This document shows, in pieces, positions 9,323 through 18,141 of a DNA stretch of 18,342 nucleotides. The stretch comes from Gracilaria caudata (Eukaryota > Rhodophyta > Florideophyceae > Gracilariales > Gracilariaceae). The stretch covers positions 1 to 18,342 of the forward strand of contig JASCIV010000496.1 of the NCBI GenBank assembly GCA_030374735.1, in the 5' to 3' direction. How positions within the stretch are numbered: position 1 is the first letter of the stretch; each line of letters starts with the position of its first letter. The position numbers were made by a program, and so were the translations under genes. Below the pieces are notes generated by a model, which ran no database searches, was not told the origin of the DNA, and saw only the letters and a list, made by a program, of their open reading frames with translations.

Positions 9323-9705
9323 CACGTGTTCATCGATCACGCTGCGCAAAGAGGACAGTCGCGCGCTCGCGGCAAAAGCGAAGAAACAGGCACAAAAACC
9401 CAAGCAGACTCTGCTCAGGGATGCCTCCGGTCTTGTGCAGCTCTGCACGAGATCCGGGTATTTATTCTGCCTCGTGCGGGCGCGAATGCTAGACGGACAT
9501 CAACCTCTTGGGTGGCTCTCTCCGTATCTTTCCCAAACGGGAAGCTAGAATTCAAATTCGAAGCTACCTGCCTACGGGTGGCTGTTGCTGCGTAAATCTG
9601 TACGCCACCTAGCGCACGAGTGGCTTCTACTGCGTAGATCTCTACGCATCCGCCTACGCAGTACGCATATGCGCGACTACACGCAAGCGCTACTATCAAC
9701 ACACG
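9323..9705. repeat. 4-bp target-site duplication CACG flanking the insertion
   Basis: CACG at 9323-9326 and again at 9702-9705 flank the inserted block. Removing the block plus one copy restores an uninterrupted Glu-His-Val-Thr-Thr reading across the junction, so the duplication is well supported by the protein family as well as by the DNA. Confidence 0.65.
9327..9701. mobile_element. Probable solo LTR (375 bp), TGTT...AACA
   Basis: The block begins TGTTCATCGA and ends CTATCAACA, so it has the TG...CA ends of an LTR and a 4-bp terminal inverted repeat (TGTT/AACA). It is flanked by a 4-bp direct repeat and sits inside a conserved codon run. It holds no element ORF; the 138-codon frame 9179-9595 reads into it by chance. 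A TATA-like GTATTTATTC lies at about 9459-9468. Near its right end two related segments occur (GTGGCTGTTGCTGCGTAAAT at about 9580 and GTGGCTTCTACTGCGTAGAT at about 9621), a short internal duplication. A solo LTR left by recombination of a full retrotransposon is the simplest reading; a MITE or SINE is less likely because of the TG...CA ends. Strand is not determined. Confidence 0.6.
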
Positions 9706-10181
9706 TCACTACTTTTGGAAGATGTAGAAATTGCTCGAAATACCAAATGTAACATGCTTTCTGCCACGATCACAGCGCATCACGTACTTTACTCTCTTCG
9801 AGCTATACTCACTGGTGGCAAGGTTCAACTTTTCACTTCTTGCCTGCCTATCTTGAAACGTGAGGTTCATATACAGGCTTTGCTACGCGCCATATCTGAA
9901 GATGATAAAGGCAAGTTTTTAACGTGCACAGATTTTGCTCCTTATCTCGAAAGTCCAACGTTTTGTAGCGCCGGATGGCGGTAGTCGAGCGGGAATCCTT
10001 TCTGCACACATTGCAACTGAGCTCTATGCAGGAGCCTTTGAGGAAGCCGGATGTTTGAAAAAACTCGAAGCCTTTGTCATTGAACATGGATTCTACGAAC
10101 TCCCGATGAATGAAGGCTCTATCAATTTGGTCAAGAAATCTCAAACAGTTGCTTCTAAAGTACTAGTTCCAGGACGAGGTT

Positions 10182-10620
10182 TTAATCTGCCGCTTCGACG
10201 AGGCGAATAAGTTCAATGGTCAGTTCAGCAATCGCAGTAACGTAACCCCCCTGGACTTTGCAAAGTGGATTGTGGCTTCTTCTTTCGATGTGTATGCATA
10301 GCTTTACTGTTTGGCTTGAGTAGCTAACGAAGTTAGACCTTGTTGATTTCTCAAAGAAGTTCAGAGCTTCGACGAAATATTCGGAAGTAATCTCGTGAGC
10401 TGCCCATGCTTGATTCAGTTCCTCCGACAACGGGGAAGCATCAAGCACTAGTAAATCGCCCATTTTGGTTTGTAAATTCTGAACAGCGTCTCGCCTCGAG
10501 GAACTTCATGCATCAGATCTCAGAAGCCACACCGAATCCAGGTGACCAGCAGAATTCAAGCCTGAGAGAATTTCAAAAGCGAGAGAATGGTTCAGATGAA
10601 GAATCGAGTGGACATGGAAT
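10182..10620 (-). CDS. Unrecognised minus-strand ORF overlapping the dihydroorotase tail
   Basis: The minus frame 10463-10182 encodes 93 residues with strongly protein-like, helical composition (MGDLLVLDASPLSEELNQAW, then HEITSEYFVEALNFFEKS, and IAELTIELIRLVEAAD at the end). The same frame continues upstream of the ATG past one TGA with equally good sequence (SLAFEILSGLNSAGHLDSVW, DAVQNLQTK), so the gene probably began near 10620 or earlier and is also broken. I do not recognise the family. Its last codons overlap the dihydroorotase end on the opposite strand, which is unusual for two intact genes and fits rearranged gene pieces. Confidence 0.4.
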
Positions 10621-10680
10621 TTCAATATGACCGGCTTCTGGTCTACTCTAAATTATGTACAAGGAATCCCAATATTTGAA

Positions 10681-11090
10681 AGCTTTGACATTGAAGGAGC
10701 AATCATCCTCTCGGTACGCCAGTCTTGGTAGACCATGTGGGTGAACACATGTGGAACAAAATTACTCTGTCAAAGAGCAAACTCAGGAGTCCATGCAGTG
10801 AGAATGGACGATGAAACAATTGAGCTAATTGCAATCTCAGGAAAACGAAGTGGAAGGGATGAAGCAAGTACTGCTTCGGACAAAACACCTGCAGCCACCA
10901 TTGCCGCACCAAATGATATGCGCCAAGGTCCCTGGCGTCTTTCAACGCCGGTTCAACTCGCTCATAATCAGCTCCTATACGTGCTTCCGGATGTTTGTGC
11001 CAAACTTTGCGTTTGCGGTCCGTGTAGGAGACTGCGACAACAGTTAATGAAGAACCAAAATGAGGCAGGTTTTGCGGCGCACAATTAGCA
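10681..11090 (+). other. Unassigned; may hold decayed N-terminal part of the amidohydrolase
   Basis: A plus ORF runs 10735-11088 (117 codons) without homology I can place. In another plus frame, NAGSTRS followed by an Arg-Ala stretch at about 10943-10980 faintly resembles the 'HAGxTPMxxRxDA' motif of M20 amidohydrolases. It lies at about the right distance before the recognisable part at 11091. This is suggestive only. Confidence 0.25.
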
Positions 11091-11584
11091 ATGGTAGTGG
11101 AAAAAGCAGCTCTTCAGCGAGGAGGAGACTGCGTTGCAACAAAAGGGAAATTGGAGTTGTTTTCGGGTGCAGTTAGCAGTACCGAGCACGGCCAAGATGT
11201 CGACAGAAGTCAGGGATGTGGACATGGAGCGAAGAGATTTTGCATTAAAAGAGATCGAAACTAGGATGAGGGCCATTGCTTTAGAAAGGGACGTAACGTA
11301 AGAGCTAGTTTTGATATCAGATGCAAGGATGATCCAGCTGTACGCGATTCTCGTATTGTTAAGACGGTAATTACGTGACGGAGCAACTCGGAATCAAAGC
11401 TAAGAGGATGTTTTCGCGGGCTTTACATGATTCACTGCTCATGGCGAAGTTATTCCCTACTGCAATGATATTTGTTCCTTGCCGGGGTGAGGTGAGTCAT
11501 CGACCCGATAAGCTCGTGCAAGAGAGCGATGTGGACAATGAAGTAGCTGTGCTTGCTGAGGTGCTGCGAAATCTGACAGGTTAG
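11091..11584 (+). pseudogene. M20-family amidohydrolase (allantoate / N-carbamoyl-amino-acid type), C-terminal part, broken
   Basis: This is a zinc amidohydrolase of purine or pyrimidine degradation (allantoate amidohydrolase, beta-ureidopropionase-like or N-carbamoyl-amino-acid hydrolase). Seen: MVVEKAALQRGGDCVATKGK and LELFSGAV; then, in another frame, MSTEVRDVDMERRDFALKEI and RAIALERDVT; then VRASFDIRCKDDPAVRDSR; then VTEQLGIKAKR; and finally SRALHDSLLMAKLFPTAMIF and VPCRGEVSHRPDK (family: 'SGAGHDA...PTAMIFVPCRGGISHNPAE'). At least three frame changes are needed (about 11195, 11297 and 11372). The join from GIKAKR straight to the SRALHDS block lacks the roughly 45 residues normally present, so an internal deletion is likely. 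The frame ends at TAG 11582-11584, near the normal terminus. The N-terminal metal-binding half is not found. Confidence 0.8.
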
Positions 11585-11752
11585 GGAAGAACAGAGCTTT
11601 AGGCCAGAAGGGTTCCCTTGTCTGAATGTTCTGTGTTGGGAAATCTGAAAGAATGAATCAATATATATTGATGGCTATGCACGAAACGGAGAGACAAAGT
11701 GATTATGAATGACGATACCAGCAAAGAAGTTGCGTTTTCTTTTGTTCAGTGA
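11585..11752. other. Short spacer, nothing recognised
   Basis: AT-richer sequence with no open frame of note, no hairpin terminator and no repeat that I can see. Confidence 0.4.
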
Positions 11753-12388
11753 CTCATTATTCTTCCTCCAGCATGTTCGCGTTGTCATGCTCTCGTTAAA
11801 GTTTTATGTTTTGCGCGCACACTTGCCGAGCTCACGCACGAAGTGAAGGAGGTTGCGGAGCGCGCTAAGCGGATTTACGAAGCTTTATGTCATCATGACA
11901 TGAAGGGCGATGCCCACTTGTATGAAGACGAATGACGTTAAGAAACAACAAACGACGTCAGCCGGAGCGATTTGACACTGCCCACGAAGAAACCGCCACA
12001 ACAATTCGTGGGTATCTCCAATACTCCAACCATGACGCTGCATGGACTGCATAAGCCTGTTCGTCGTCATAAAATCACTACCGCCGGAGCTGACATCAGC
12101 GCTCCATCGAAGCATGTACAGCTGCAAAGCGCGACCTGTTTGATGAAGCCGCTCACCGAGGCGGCGTCGGGCAATATCGCACAGGCGCGATTTTTCTCTC
12201 GCTTGTCTTGGTTAATCTGTTACGAGGAGCAAGAAATCTATGACATGATCGTTCGCCAGCTTTTGTATACTGGGACCGGCGATGGTAAGTGTATTCACGC
12301 GTCAAGAAGCAGAAGACATCTGTCATCTGCAGATGCCCTGTCGAGAAGGCAAAAACTCTCTGCTTGGCAGAAGCAACTGCGTCGTTGA
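11753..12388 (+). pseudogene. Unplaced coding-like frame with stops
   Basis: One plus frame, opening after a TGA at 11750-11752, gives a cysteine-containing start (ILPPACSRCHALVKVLCFAR) and a good amphipathic helix (AELTHEVKEVAERAKRIYEA), then stops at TGA 11933. It goes on after a nearby TAA as the 138-codon ORF 11972-12388. That ORF includes ARFFSRLSWLICYEEQEIYD and MIVRQLLYTGTGD, and ends in a basic tail. DNA around 11810-11885 is again CpG-rich, like the KCR/APC5 region, which supports a coding past. I recognise no family. The opposite strand also has a long open frame (12153-12626), so strand choice is uncertain. Confidence 0.3.
12285..12332 (+). other. Candidate 48-nt spliceosomal intron
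   Basis: GTAAGT, a consensus 5' splice site, occurs at 12285-12290 in the open frame, and ATCTGCAG at 12325-12332 offers a matching 3' site. The length is a multiple of three, so the frame stays open with or without splicing. No convincing branch point is seen, and the interval is short even for compact genomes. Confidence 0.25.
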
Positions 12389-13748
12389 GTTGACGCACGC
12401 GCTTGCGTGCGAATAGCATAAGCAGCGTGGTTCCATCAAGGATGGTTGAACGGGGCATTTTCCAATGACGGCTAACACGCAGGTCATGAGTGCAGGGCGG
12501 AACGAGGCGGTTTGTGAATCCGCAAGTAGTAGAGGGGAGAGAGTGGGGAGTGGTGCGGGCGGTTTGAGACATCAATGAGGCATCGCCATTGCAATGAATT
12601 AAATTGGACCTACTGGCTCGCATCAAGGAATGGAGGGAACGTTAAGGTCTACAAACGTAACTTCAGCCGTTCTGGTACGCAAAATGGTCGTTCATGGCCG
12701 ACGTTTGCGAATGTGGGCGAAATTGAGACTGCCTGTACTTTCAGCTGTACAACTCCAGCAAGTTTGCGCCCATGTTCTGTACAGCTGTTGAAGTTAGGCC
12801 ACATTTTGCCCAAAACGGGTTGTACAAATAAGTTATTTTGAATTGGCCTCGCGCAACGTGGCCACTCGCCGACAAGCACTTGCTACGGTTTCAATTTTTT
12901 GGAATAAATCAAGACCTTGTTTTGGCCCAATATTGCCCAGAACCACTGTTCACAGGGGAAGGTTGTAACGCACAAAAAGCGCAATAGCAACAATATGACA
13001 AAATTTGCGAAGAAACCTAGGACATCTTAAATTGCGCAGAAGGCTAGAACAGAATCAGGAACACACTTAAAACATTTTATCCGCCATTGAATGTAAAAGA
13101 ATCTGCCAAGAAATCGAAGTAAACGCATATAGGGAGCAATATTTTGCGATGAGGCGAGCAACGATTTTCATGTGTTCTACTCCATTTTCGGTTGCGGTGA
13201 ATGACGTGTAGAGCCTCAGAAAGAGAACTTTGCCAAAAGTGCGGCAACACAAGTGGAGCAGTATAGTCAAAGCATACTTCGAATATGTGAGCAATATCAG
13301 GTTGTACTGCAAATGAATTATTACATTTGTGTGGCCTCATCGAAAAATCTGAATATGGGCAAATCTTGCAGGTGCTACTATTCCCACTGTCCTATTTCAG
13401 TATAAAGTCGATGTAATAGTGATGTACCGGCCGTGTACGTCTAGGGCTCGAAAATTATGTAACTGAGGATATCTGACGTGGATGATTGCAGGCCTGTACT
13501 GAATTTTAAACTAGCAGCTGTCATTGGGCTGATGGTAGTGTACGGCCTGCCCAAGGATGCCAATCACTTCGCTAAACCTGTTTAGAATCCTTACCTTGCT
13601 CCACAGGTGCATCTCATCGTTGTCTTATCAACATAAGGGGCCACAGGATGCACTGAATACACATGCCCCGAAGAGCTCGCTACGAAGATTGACCGCAGCA
13701 AGCTCGATATTATACTGCCATCTGCCCACGCCCTTTACCAAAATTGAT
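12389..13748. repeat. AT-rich non-coding block with imperfect inverted repeats
   Basis: No supported gene. At 12739-12794, TTTCAGCTGTACA and TGTACAGCTGTTGAA form an imperfect inverted pair. Around them, words such as GCAAAATGG, TTTGCGAATGTGGGCGAA, TTGCGCCCATG and CACATTTTGCCC recur in both orientations between 12675 and 12815. Two plus/minus ORFs of 80-90 codons (12575-12841, 13067-13340) look like chance. The same vocabulary (ATGGC, TTTGC, GGCCA) continues into the element at 13749. Confidence 0.4.
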
Positions 13749-14720
13749 TCACAAATGGCGCAGTTTGTCTTACAAAAAGTAGTGAAGGGCGCACAATTCT
13801 GTAACATGTTCTTTATTAATGGTACACAAAAATCATGTCTTAAGCCATTTGAACGAAATTTGTAGGTATATGTACAATAAACTGTTGGCCATTTTTCAAA
13901 CTATTTAGAAATAGCGTAGATATAGTGTAGAACTTTTGCGGTGGCCAAAAGAAGAAATACGTAGTTCAGGGCCTTTTATAAACCATTTTTGAATACTGCT
14001 ACAAATGGCGCTCAAGTCATTGTAAATTTACCTGAGAATGCGGTTCAAATGGCGTACAACCTTATTTTTGTGTGCATTCTATAGAGGACATTCGCGACAT
14101 CGTGCGCCATTCCCTACTTTTGCAAGACAAAGTGGGCCATATCTGAACCAATTTTTGCTAGGGGACTTGGACGAAATCTTTTGAAGACTATGGCTTCAGT
14201 CTCTTTCGGCTACGATTTTGAGTGTCGGAAGTTAATGATGACGCCCGCAGACACCAGCGGCACGTTGCCTTGCAAGCTCAATTGATGTCAGAGTTTCGCC
14301 GGAGTCCCTAGGATACCTTAATTCAGAAATGAAGCACCAGGTTCTGCAAAAGGTAGTACATGGCGAACAAATTCACCGAATCTTTTCGTATAATGGCGAG
14401 CAATATTCACGCTATACGCCATTGGATCGCCTTTTAAAACATGATTTGCACGAACATATGCGCTTTTCTTCAGAACTTTTTGCAAATGGCCGAGAAATAC
14501 TAGACAAATTTCGGGGTGGTAAAATAAAAGATACTTTTTTCTCAACCATTTTTACACAACTTGTAAATTTTGCTAAAAATGTCGTATATTTCTGTGCACA
14601 TTGCAAAAAATGGCAGTCAAATGGCGCATAGTACGAAATTTTTGGGCCATTTTAAGGGGATATTCGCAGCAGTTGTAGGCCATGTACTACTTTTTGCTAA
14701 AGGCAGTGCGCCATTTGTGA
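13749..14720. mobile_element. Possible non-autonomous DNA element with terminal inverted repeats (~972 bp)
   Basis: The first 14 bases at 13749 (TCACAAATGGCGCA) are exactly repeated, inverted, at 14707-14720. Farther in, CAAAAAGTAGT (13773-13783) pairs with its inverse at 14686-14696, giving imperfect TIRs of about 45 bp. No target-site duplication is obvious. Inside, the unit resembling CAAAAAGTAGTACATGGCG occurs four times: 13773-13794 and 14347-14368 direct, 14102-14122 and 14675-14696 inverted. The hexamer ATGGCG or its complement occurs nine times between 13755 and 14714, where about 0.5 would be expected by chance with even base use. No transposase is encoded. A MITE-like element or a repeat-derived structural region would fit. 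Confidence 0.45.
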
Positions 14721-16440
14721 TTTAAGTTTTCTTCTTGTATCGTTTACTTTATTTACTTATCAAAGTACGAAAAAGGAGATAGATATGGTTAACGATATGG
14801 CCCAAGCAATGATGTCTAATATTTGTGTATTTGTGCTCCACTGAAAGCACTTTCAGGGTGCTTTGTCCTTTCAATCTTTTAAAGCTAAGCCGTGAAGTAA
14901 AAATCTCATGTATTTCGCAAAATGTTTAAGGCTTTTAAGCCATATATATAATCCATAGAGTTCATTCAAAGTAAGTGAAGTTGAATCACTAATTTTAGAT
15001 TTCCATTAACAATATCAATATCATCGGCAACAACGTGGAGACATATGTGATCCCAACCCAGAAAACAGTTTTGACATGACCTGTTGACGCCCTACTCTCA
15101 AAAAGAGGTGACGAAGTAGGAGGGCTCTTCTGTCATTTGAGCGAGATGGGTGCAAGACCAGAGTATCGCGTCTGGTAAAACCTAGAAGGTTTGAAGTATA
15201 CCAGAAACAGTGATCCTTGTGGCCGTGTCCACGGATGCACGAACTGAGTGAGAAAAGAAAACGGAGAAAGATATCACAAGGGGAAGGTACCCAGCTGTAA
15301 GGAAGTGGAAAAGAACTGCAGAGAGAGATGGTAGACGTATCCACACTCTTGCAAGAGAGAACAAAACGAAGAAGAGCAAAACAAATGTAGACGTAATGGA
15401 ACGGCTTGCCAGGGAAGAATCAGAGGCTTTCACTATGTCGTATCGGTCTTGGTCGGGATGAGATTCTATCGAGAGATACACATGCGTCGAAAGCAAACCT
15501 GGGGCCGAGCACTCGGTGAACACCTACCTTTGTTGGGCATGAACATTTTCCATGTTGGTGCAAAATAAAGAGCGTATTCTCATCCGATGTCCTTTTGCCA
15601 GTTCTACCAGAGAAGACAGGTGATGATAATAAACACCTCACATTTTGCTGCAGAGTTCTTAAGGTAGTGGAACGATCGTCTCTGCTGAACCGAGGATGCT
15701 CAAAGGCAGATTTCGGAAAGAACCTTGGGCTTCAAAATACGGTTTTTGTGAGTGTTCCATTGATTCGAGATGATTCCCCGATCGGTCGCAGATAGTTATT
15801 TCTACAACAGCTGATTTTTTCAAGAGGTTTTACGGTTTCGTCGTGTGAAAGTAGATCAGCATTTATAGCGGCATGGTAGTGGTGATACATATTACGGAGG
15901 CGGAGGAGATGGTGGAGAAAATAACACTCGAGTGTTTTGAGTTGTTCTGCATGAAACTATGCAGTGGTTTTCACGGCTTTTTCTTCGAAGAACACCATTG
16001 GACACTGGTGGTCAGCTGATCAGAGATTAATTCCTGATTACTATGTGGGTCACGATTATGTCTGAATTCGGTGACTACAAGTTCTGAGAATTGGAAAAAA
16101 CCGTACACAGCTGTGTCCAGGACGGTCCTAATTCATGGTTAAAACTATGCCAGTCGCTTTATAGTTCCCTGGCTCAAACATACCCCGTACACAATCTCGT
16201 GTTAAAATGTCGTTGAGAAATTTGCCCATTTCTTTTGTAGAGAACTTCATACTTAGGTCACTAGAAGGGGTTCCTCTTTCTTATCTCTCCTTCTCTGATT
16301 GCGAGCATAGGGTTTCGTCTGTGCTCTCGGAATGCTAGTTCAGTATGCTAGATCGCAAGCCAAAGAAAAATTCTTTTGGAAATATTGATTTTCTGGTATG
16401 AAGTTTGTATGTCACTTCGTGCGATTTCGTAGTTGGTTGA
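14721..16440. other. 1.7 kb with no recognised gene
   Basis: Several open frames of 60-115 codons lie on both strands (for example minus 15182-15523 and plus 15595-15795), but none has a motif I can name and they compete for the same bases. A plus frame at about 15418-15560 (MRFYREIHMRRKQTWGRALG, HLPLLGMNIFHVGAK) is basic and protein-like but short. Small palindromes are present: CTGAAAG-CA-CTTTCAG at 14841-14856 and AACACTCGAGTGTT at 15923-15936. No RNA gene is seen. Confidence 0.4.
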
Positions 16441-16865
16441 AGAGTAATGGAAACAAGTTTTCCATCTAGTGCTAGTTCAGAATCCACTGTAGCGCTTCTC
16501 AGACACCTCAACCGAAATTCCAATCAACGATTTTCGTTTTACCTCCATAAATTTCCATCAGTTGGGGCTCTGAGTCTCAGTCTCGTCAAACATCATGCGG
16601 TAAAAGTCCCGCCGGACGCTTTCGCCGCCTTCGTACACTCGCCTCCCCCAAAACGGCTCCCTAGCCACCCCATCCTCCTTTCACGCTGTCCTTCCAAAAT
16701 GGGCTCCGCTGTCCGCACCGCCTGCGCCGCGTTTCGATACCCCACCAGCACCGGCCCCCCACCTCCGAGGCCTCCCCCTCCACCACATTGACGACACCCT
16801 TCCCCTTGACGAATACTGAACGCCTTTTCTTAAGTCGACTCCCCTGCATTTATCTCCACCCCCTT

Positions 16866-17518
16866 TCAACTCCCGCTTTTTCCATCCTCTCCATCTCCCT
16901 TCGTCTTGGGCGTCACGGGCGGCCCCTTGTCAGCGCGCACTCTTCCATCAGATCCCTTTGCAATTCCTCCAGTGCCCTTCAGCATACCCTTCATCTCCAC
17001 CAATAGCTCGGACGCCCTCTCTAACTGTCCCACCTCCCTTTCCAATACCCCAACACTCTCCTTCAGTTTCACATTCTTCTCAAACAGATCCCCCAGCTCC
17101 CTTGATACGAGATCCACTATCCCATCCACGTGTAACGTCATCTCCATCCCTACCACCTTCAACGCGCCTCGCAAGCTCGAGATCTCTTCCACATGCAGGC
17201 CACATTCCGACGCACTCAGCGCAGGCCCACCATCTACATCACCTTATTTGTAATGAAGGCGTCGATATCGTCCTTCACATTGCACTCCATATTTCTCACC
17301 AGCACTTTCACCTCCGCAGCAAACCCTTCCTCCGACTCGCCCTCCCCGCCACCACTGTCTATCTCCTCCCCAATTCTCAACTGGCTCAAGTGCACCACCC
17401 CCTTCCGCATCGCCCCAGCTTTTTCATCTTTCTCCCTCAGCGGGCTCTCCGGCACTTCCTCTTCTTCCTTCTCCAGTGTCGCCGAAAGCTCGTCTTCCTT
17501 CACATATCCGTTTGGCAT
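16866..17518 (-). CDS. Unrecognised acidic/coiled-coil protein, one frame change needed
   Basis: The minus ATG at 17518 opens a frame with an acidic N-terminus (ELSATLEKEEEEVPE) and a Gly/Glu-rich linker, continuing to FITNK at about 17245. There the frame hits a stop, but losing one G from a GGG run (about 17242) explains it. The next frame carries straight on (GDVDGGPALSASECGLHVEE) into a long amphipathic helix rich in Leu/Val/Glu heptads (SRELGDLFEKNVKLKESVGV, then EREVGQLERASELLVEMKG). It ends in a charged Gly/Lys/Pro tail at TGA 16866-16868. Total about 217 codons. Helix pattern and composition suggest a coiled-coil partner protein of unknown role. Unlike the genes on the left it has just one lesion, so a sequencing error or a recent mutation is likely. 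Family not recognised. Confidence 0.55.
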
Positions 17519-17625
17519 TTTGCGAGATCACAGAAAACTTTATCCTCCCAACGCACTCTCTGATACAAAAACCGGTGGCCACCCCATCCCCAACCGACAT
17601 GGCCATTCGGACGGGCTTTCCGTCG

Positions 17626-17631
17626 ATTTAT
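17626..17631 (-). promoter_or_regulatory. Weak TATA-like element upstream of the coiled-coil gene
   Basis: On the minus strand GGGATAAATCG (core ATAAAT at 17631-17626) lies about 108 nt upstream of the ATG at 17518. The leader between them is pyrimidine- and A-rich. This is positional evidence only. Confidence 0.2.
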
Positions 17632-17812
17632 CCCGCCCGTTTTCGCCCCCATTACTGCCCGCTAAATGTCTCATTTTCATGGCCTTTCAATCCTCAATTT
17701 TTACCTCTTTCGATCACATCACAAGATGTGCGCTGGAGATTCTCACCACACCACACCCGTTTTATGACACTACACGCCTCCCATTCCGACCGCTTAGCGC
17801 AACATGATCTTC

Positions 17813-17830
17813 ATATATATATATATATAT
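17813..17830. repeat. (AT)9 microsatellite
   Basis: Eighteen bases of perfect alternating AT, followed at once by a short A-run. It lies between the divergently oriented coiled-coil gene and the gene at 18142. Confidence 0.95.
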
Positions 17831-18056
17831 CAAAAAAAGACACGTTACATGGATTAGATACCTAGATACCGTACCATGGAAAGCGTTCCCTCAAGGTACG
17901 TCACCCTTCATAGCCTCAACGTCTTGTAGTCTCTTTATGGTATTACTCTTATGACAAATGTCATCTCTACTACACTATAAAACGTACTGTTAATCACAAA
18001 ATCAACCCTGTCTATGCGGAGCACTTTAGTCCAGTTTTCGAGACTCTAGTTTCTGG

Positions 18057-18067
18057 TATATATAAAT
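18057..18067 (+). promoter_or_regulatory. TATA box of the gene starting at 18142
   Basis: TATATATAAAT is a strong TATA match, 75 nt before the ATG at 18142. A start site about 30 nt downstream would give a leader of roughly 50 nt that is C/T/A-rich, as is common in compact eukaryotic genes. Confidence 0.5.
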
Positions 18068-18141
18068 ACTATGTACCTCGTAAGTACGAAAACCAGGTAG
18101 ATAAATCCAATCTGCAACTTCTTCTGCACCTTCTCACAATC

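Larger units (their letters stand above)
9152..10240 (+). pseudogene. Dihydroorotase (PyrC/URA4 type), C-terminal half, split by an insertion
   Basis: Dihydroorotase is the zinc enzyme that closes the pyrimidine ring. The first part (9152-9326) has LDTMQQLVMALCVHGES, with the metal-ligand His in VHGE, then IEIFDREHRLIEF and PTPKIVLEHV. An LTR-like insertion (9327-9701) cuts the EHVTT motif exactly. The second part resumes there, then after a one-base shift in a T-run at about 9711 gives EDVEIARN, SATITAHHVLY, SCLPILKREVHIQALLRAI and CTDFAPY (catalytic Asp; the usual His of 'GTDSAPH' is Tyr). A shift near 9965 leads to ILSAHIATELYAGAFEEAG, GFYELPMNEGSINLVKKSQ and VPGRGFNLPLRRGE. TAA at 10208 interrupts, and the frame continues VQWSVQQ to a second TAA at 10238-10240. 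The N-terminal half (HxH metal motif, carboxylated Lys) is missing; acyl-CoA oxidase sequence lies there instead. Confidence 0.87.

Noticed and set aside
9326..9705. The 375-bp block in dihydroorotase as a spliceosomal intron (it starts near GTG).
   Set aside because: No AG acceptor lies at the point where homology resumes, while the ends show TG...CA and a 4-bp direct duplication typical of insertion.
14040..14056. tRNA B-box-like GGTTCAAATGG.
   Set aside because: No A box, cloverleaf or anticodon arm could be built around it; it is part of the ATGGCG repeat vocabulary.
12600..14760. CRISPR array or tandem satellite.
   Set aside because: Repeated words are irregularly spaced and in both orientations, with no constant spacer length, and the DNA is eukaryotic.
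15021..15641. Minus-strand Leu/Ser/Phe-rich ORFs as a membrane protein.
   Set aside because: Three overlapping frames share the same A/G-rich plus-strand sequence, which yields Phe/Leu/Ser by composition; no topology or motif stands out.
16447..17865. Several plus-strand Pro/Ser-rich ORFs (16447-16791, 16906-17253, 16958-17563, 17193-17807).
   Set aside because: Pro/Ser/His-rich low-complexity translations opposite the Glu/Lys/Gly-rich coiled-coil gene; the minus strand explains the composition.
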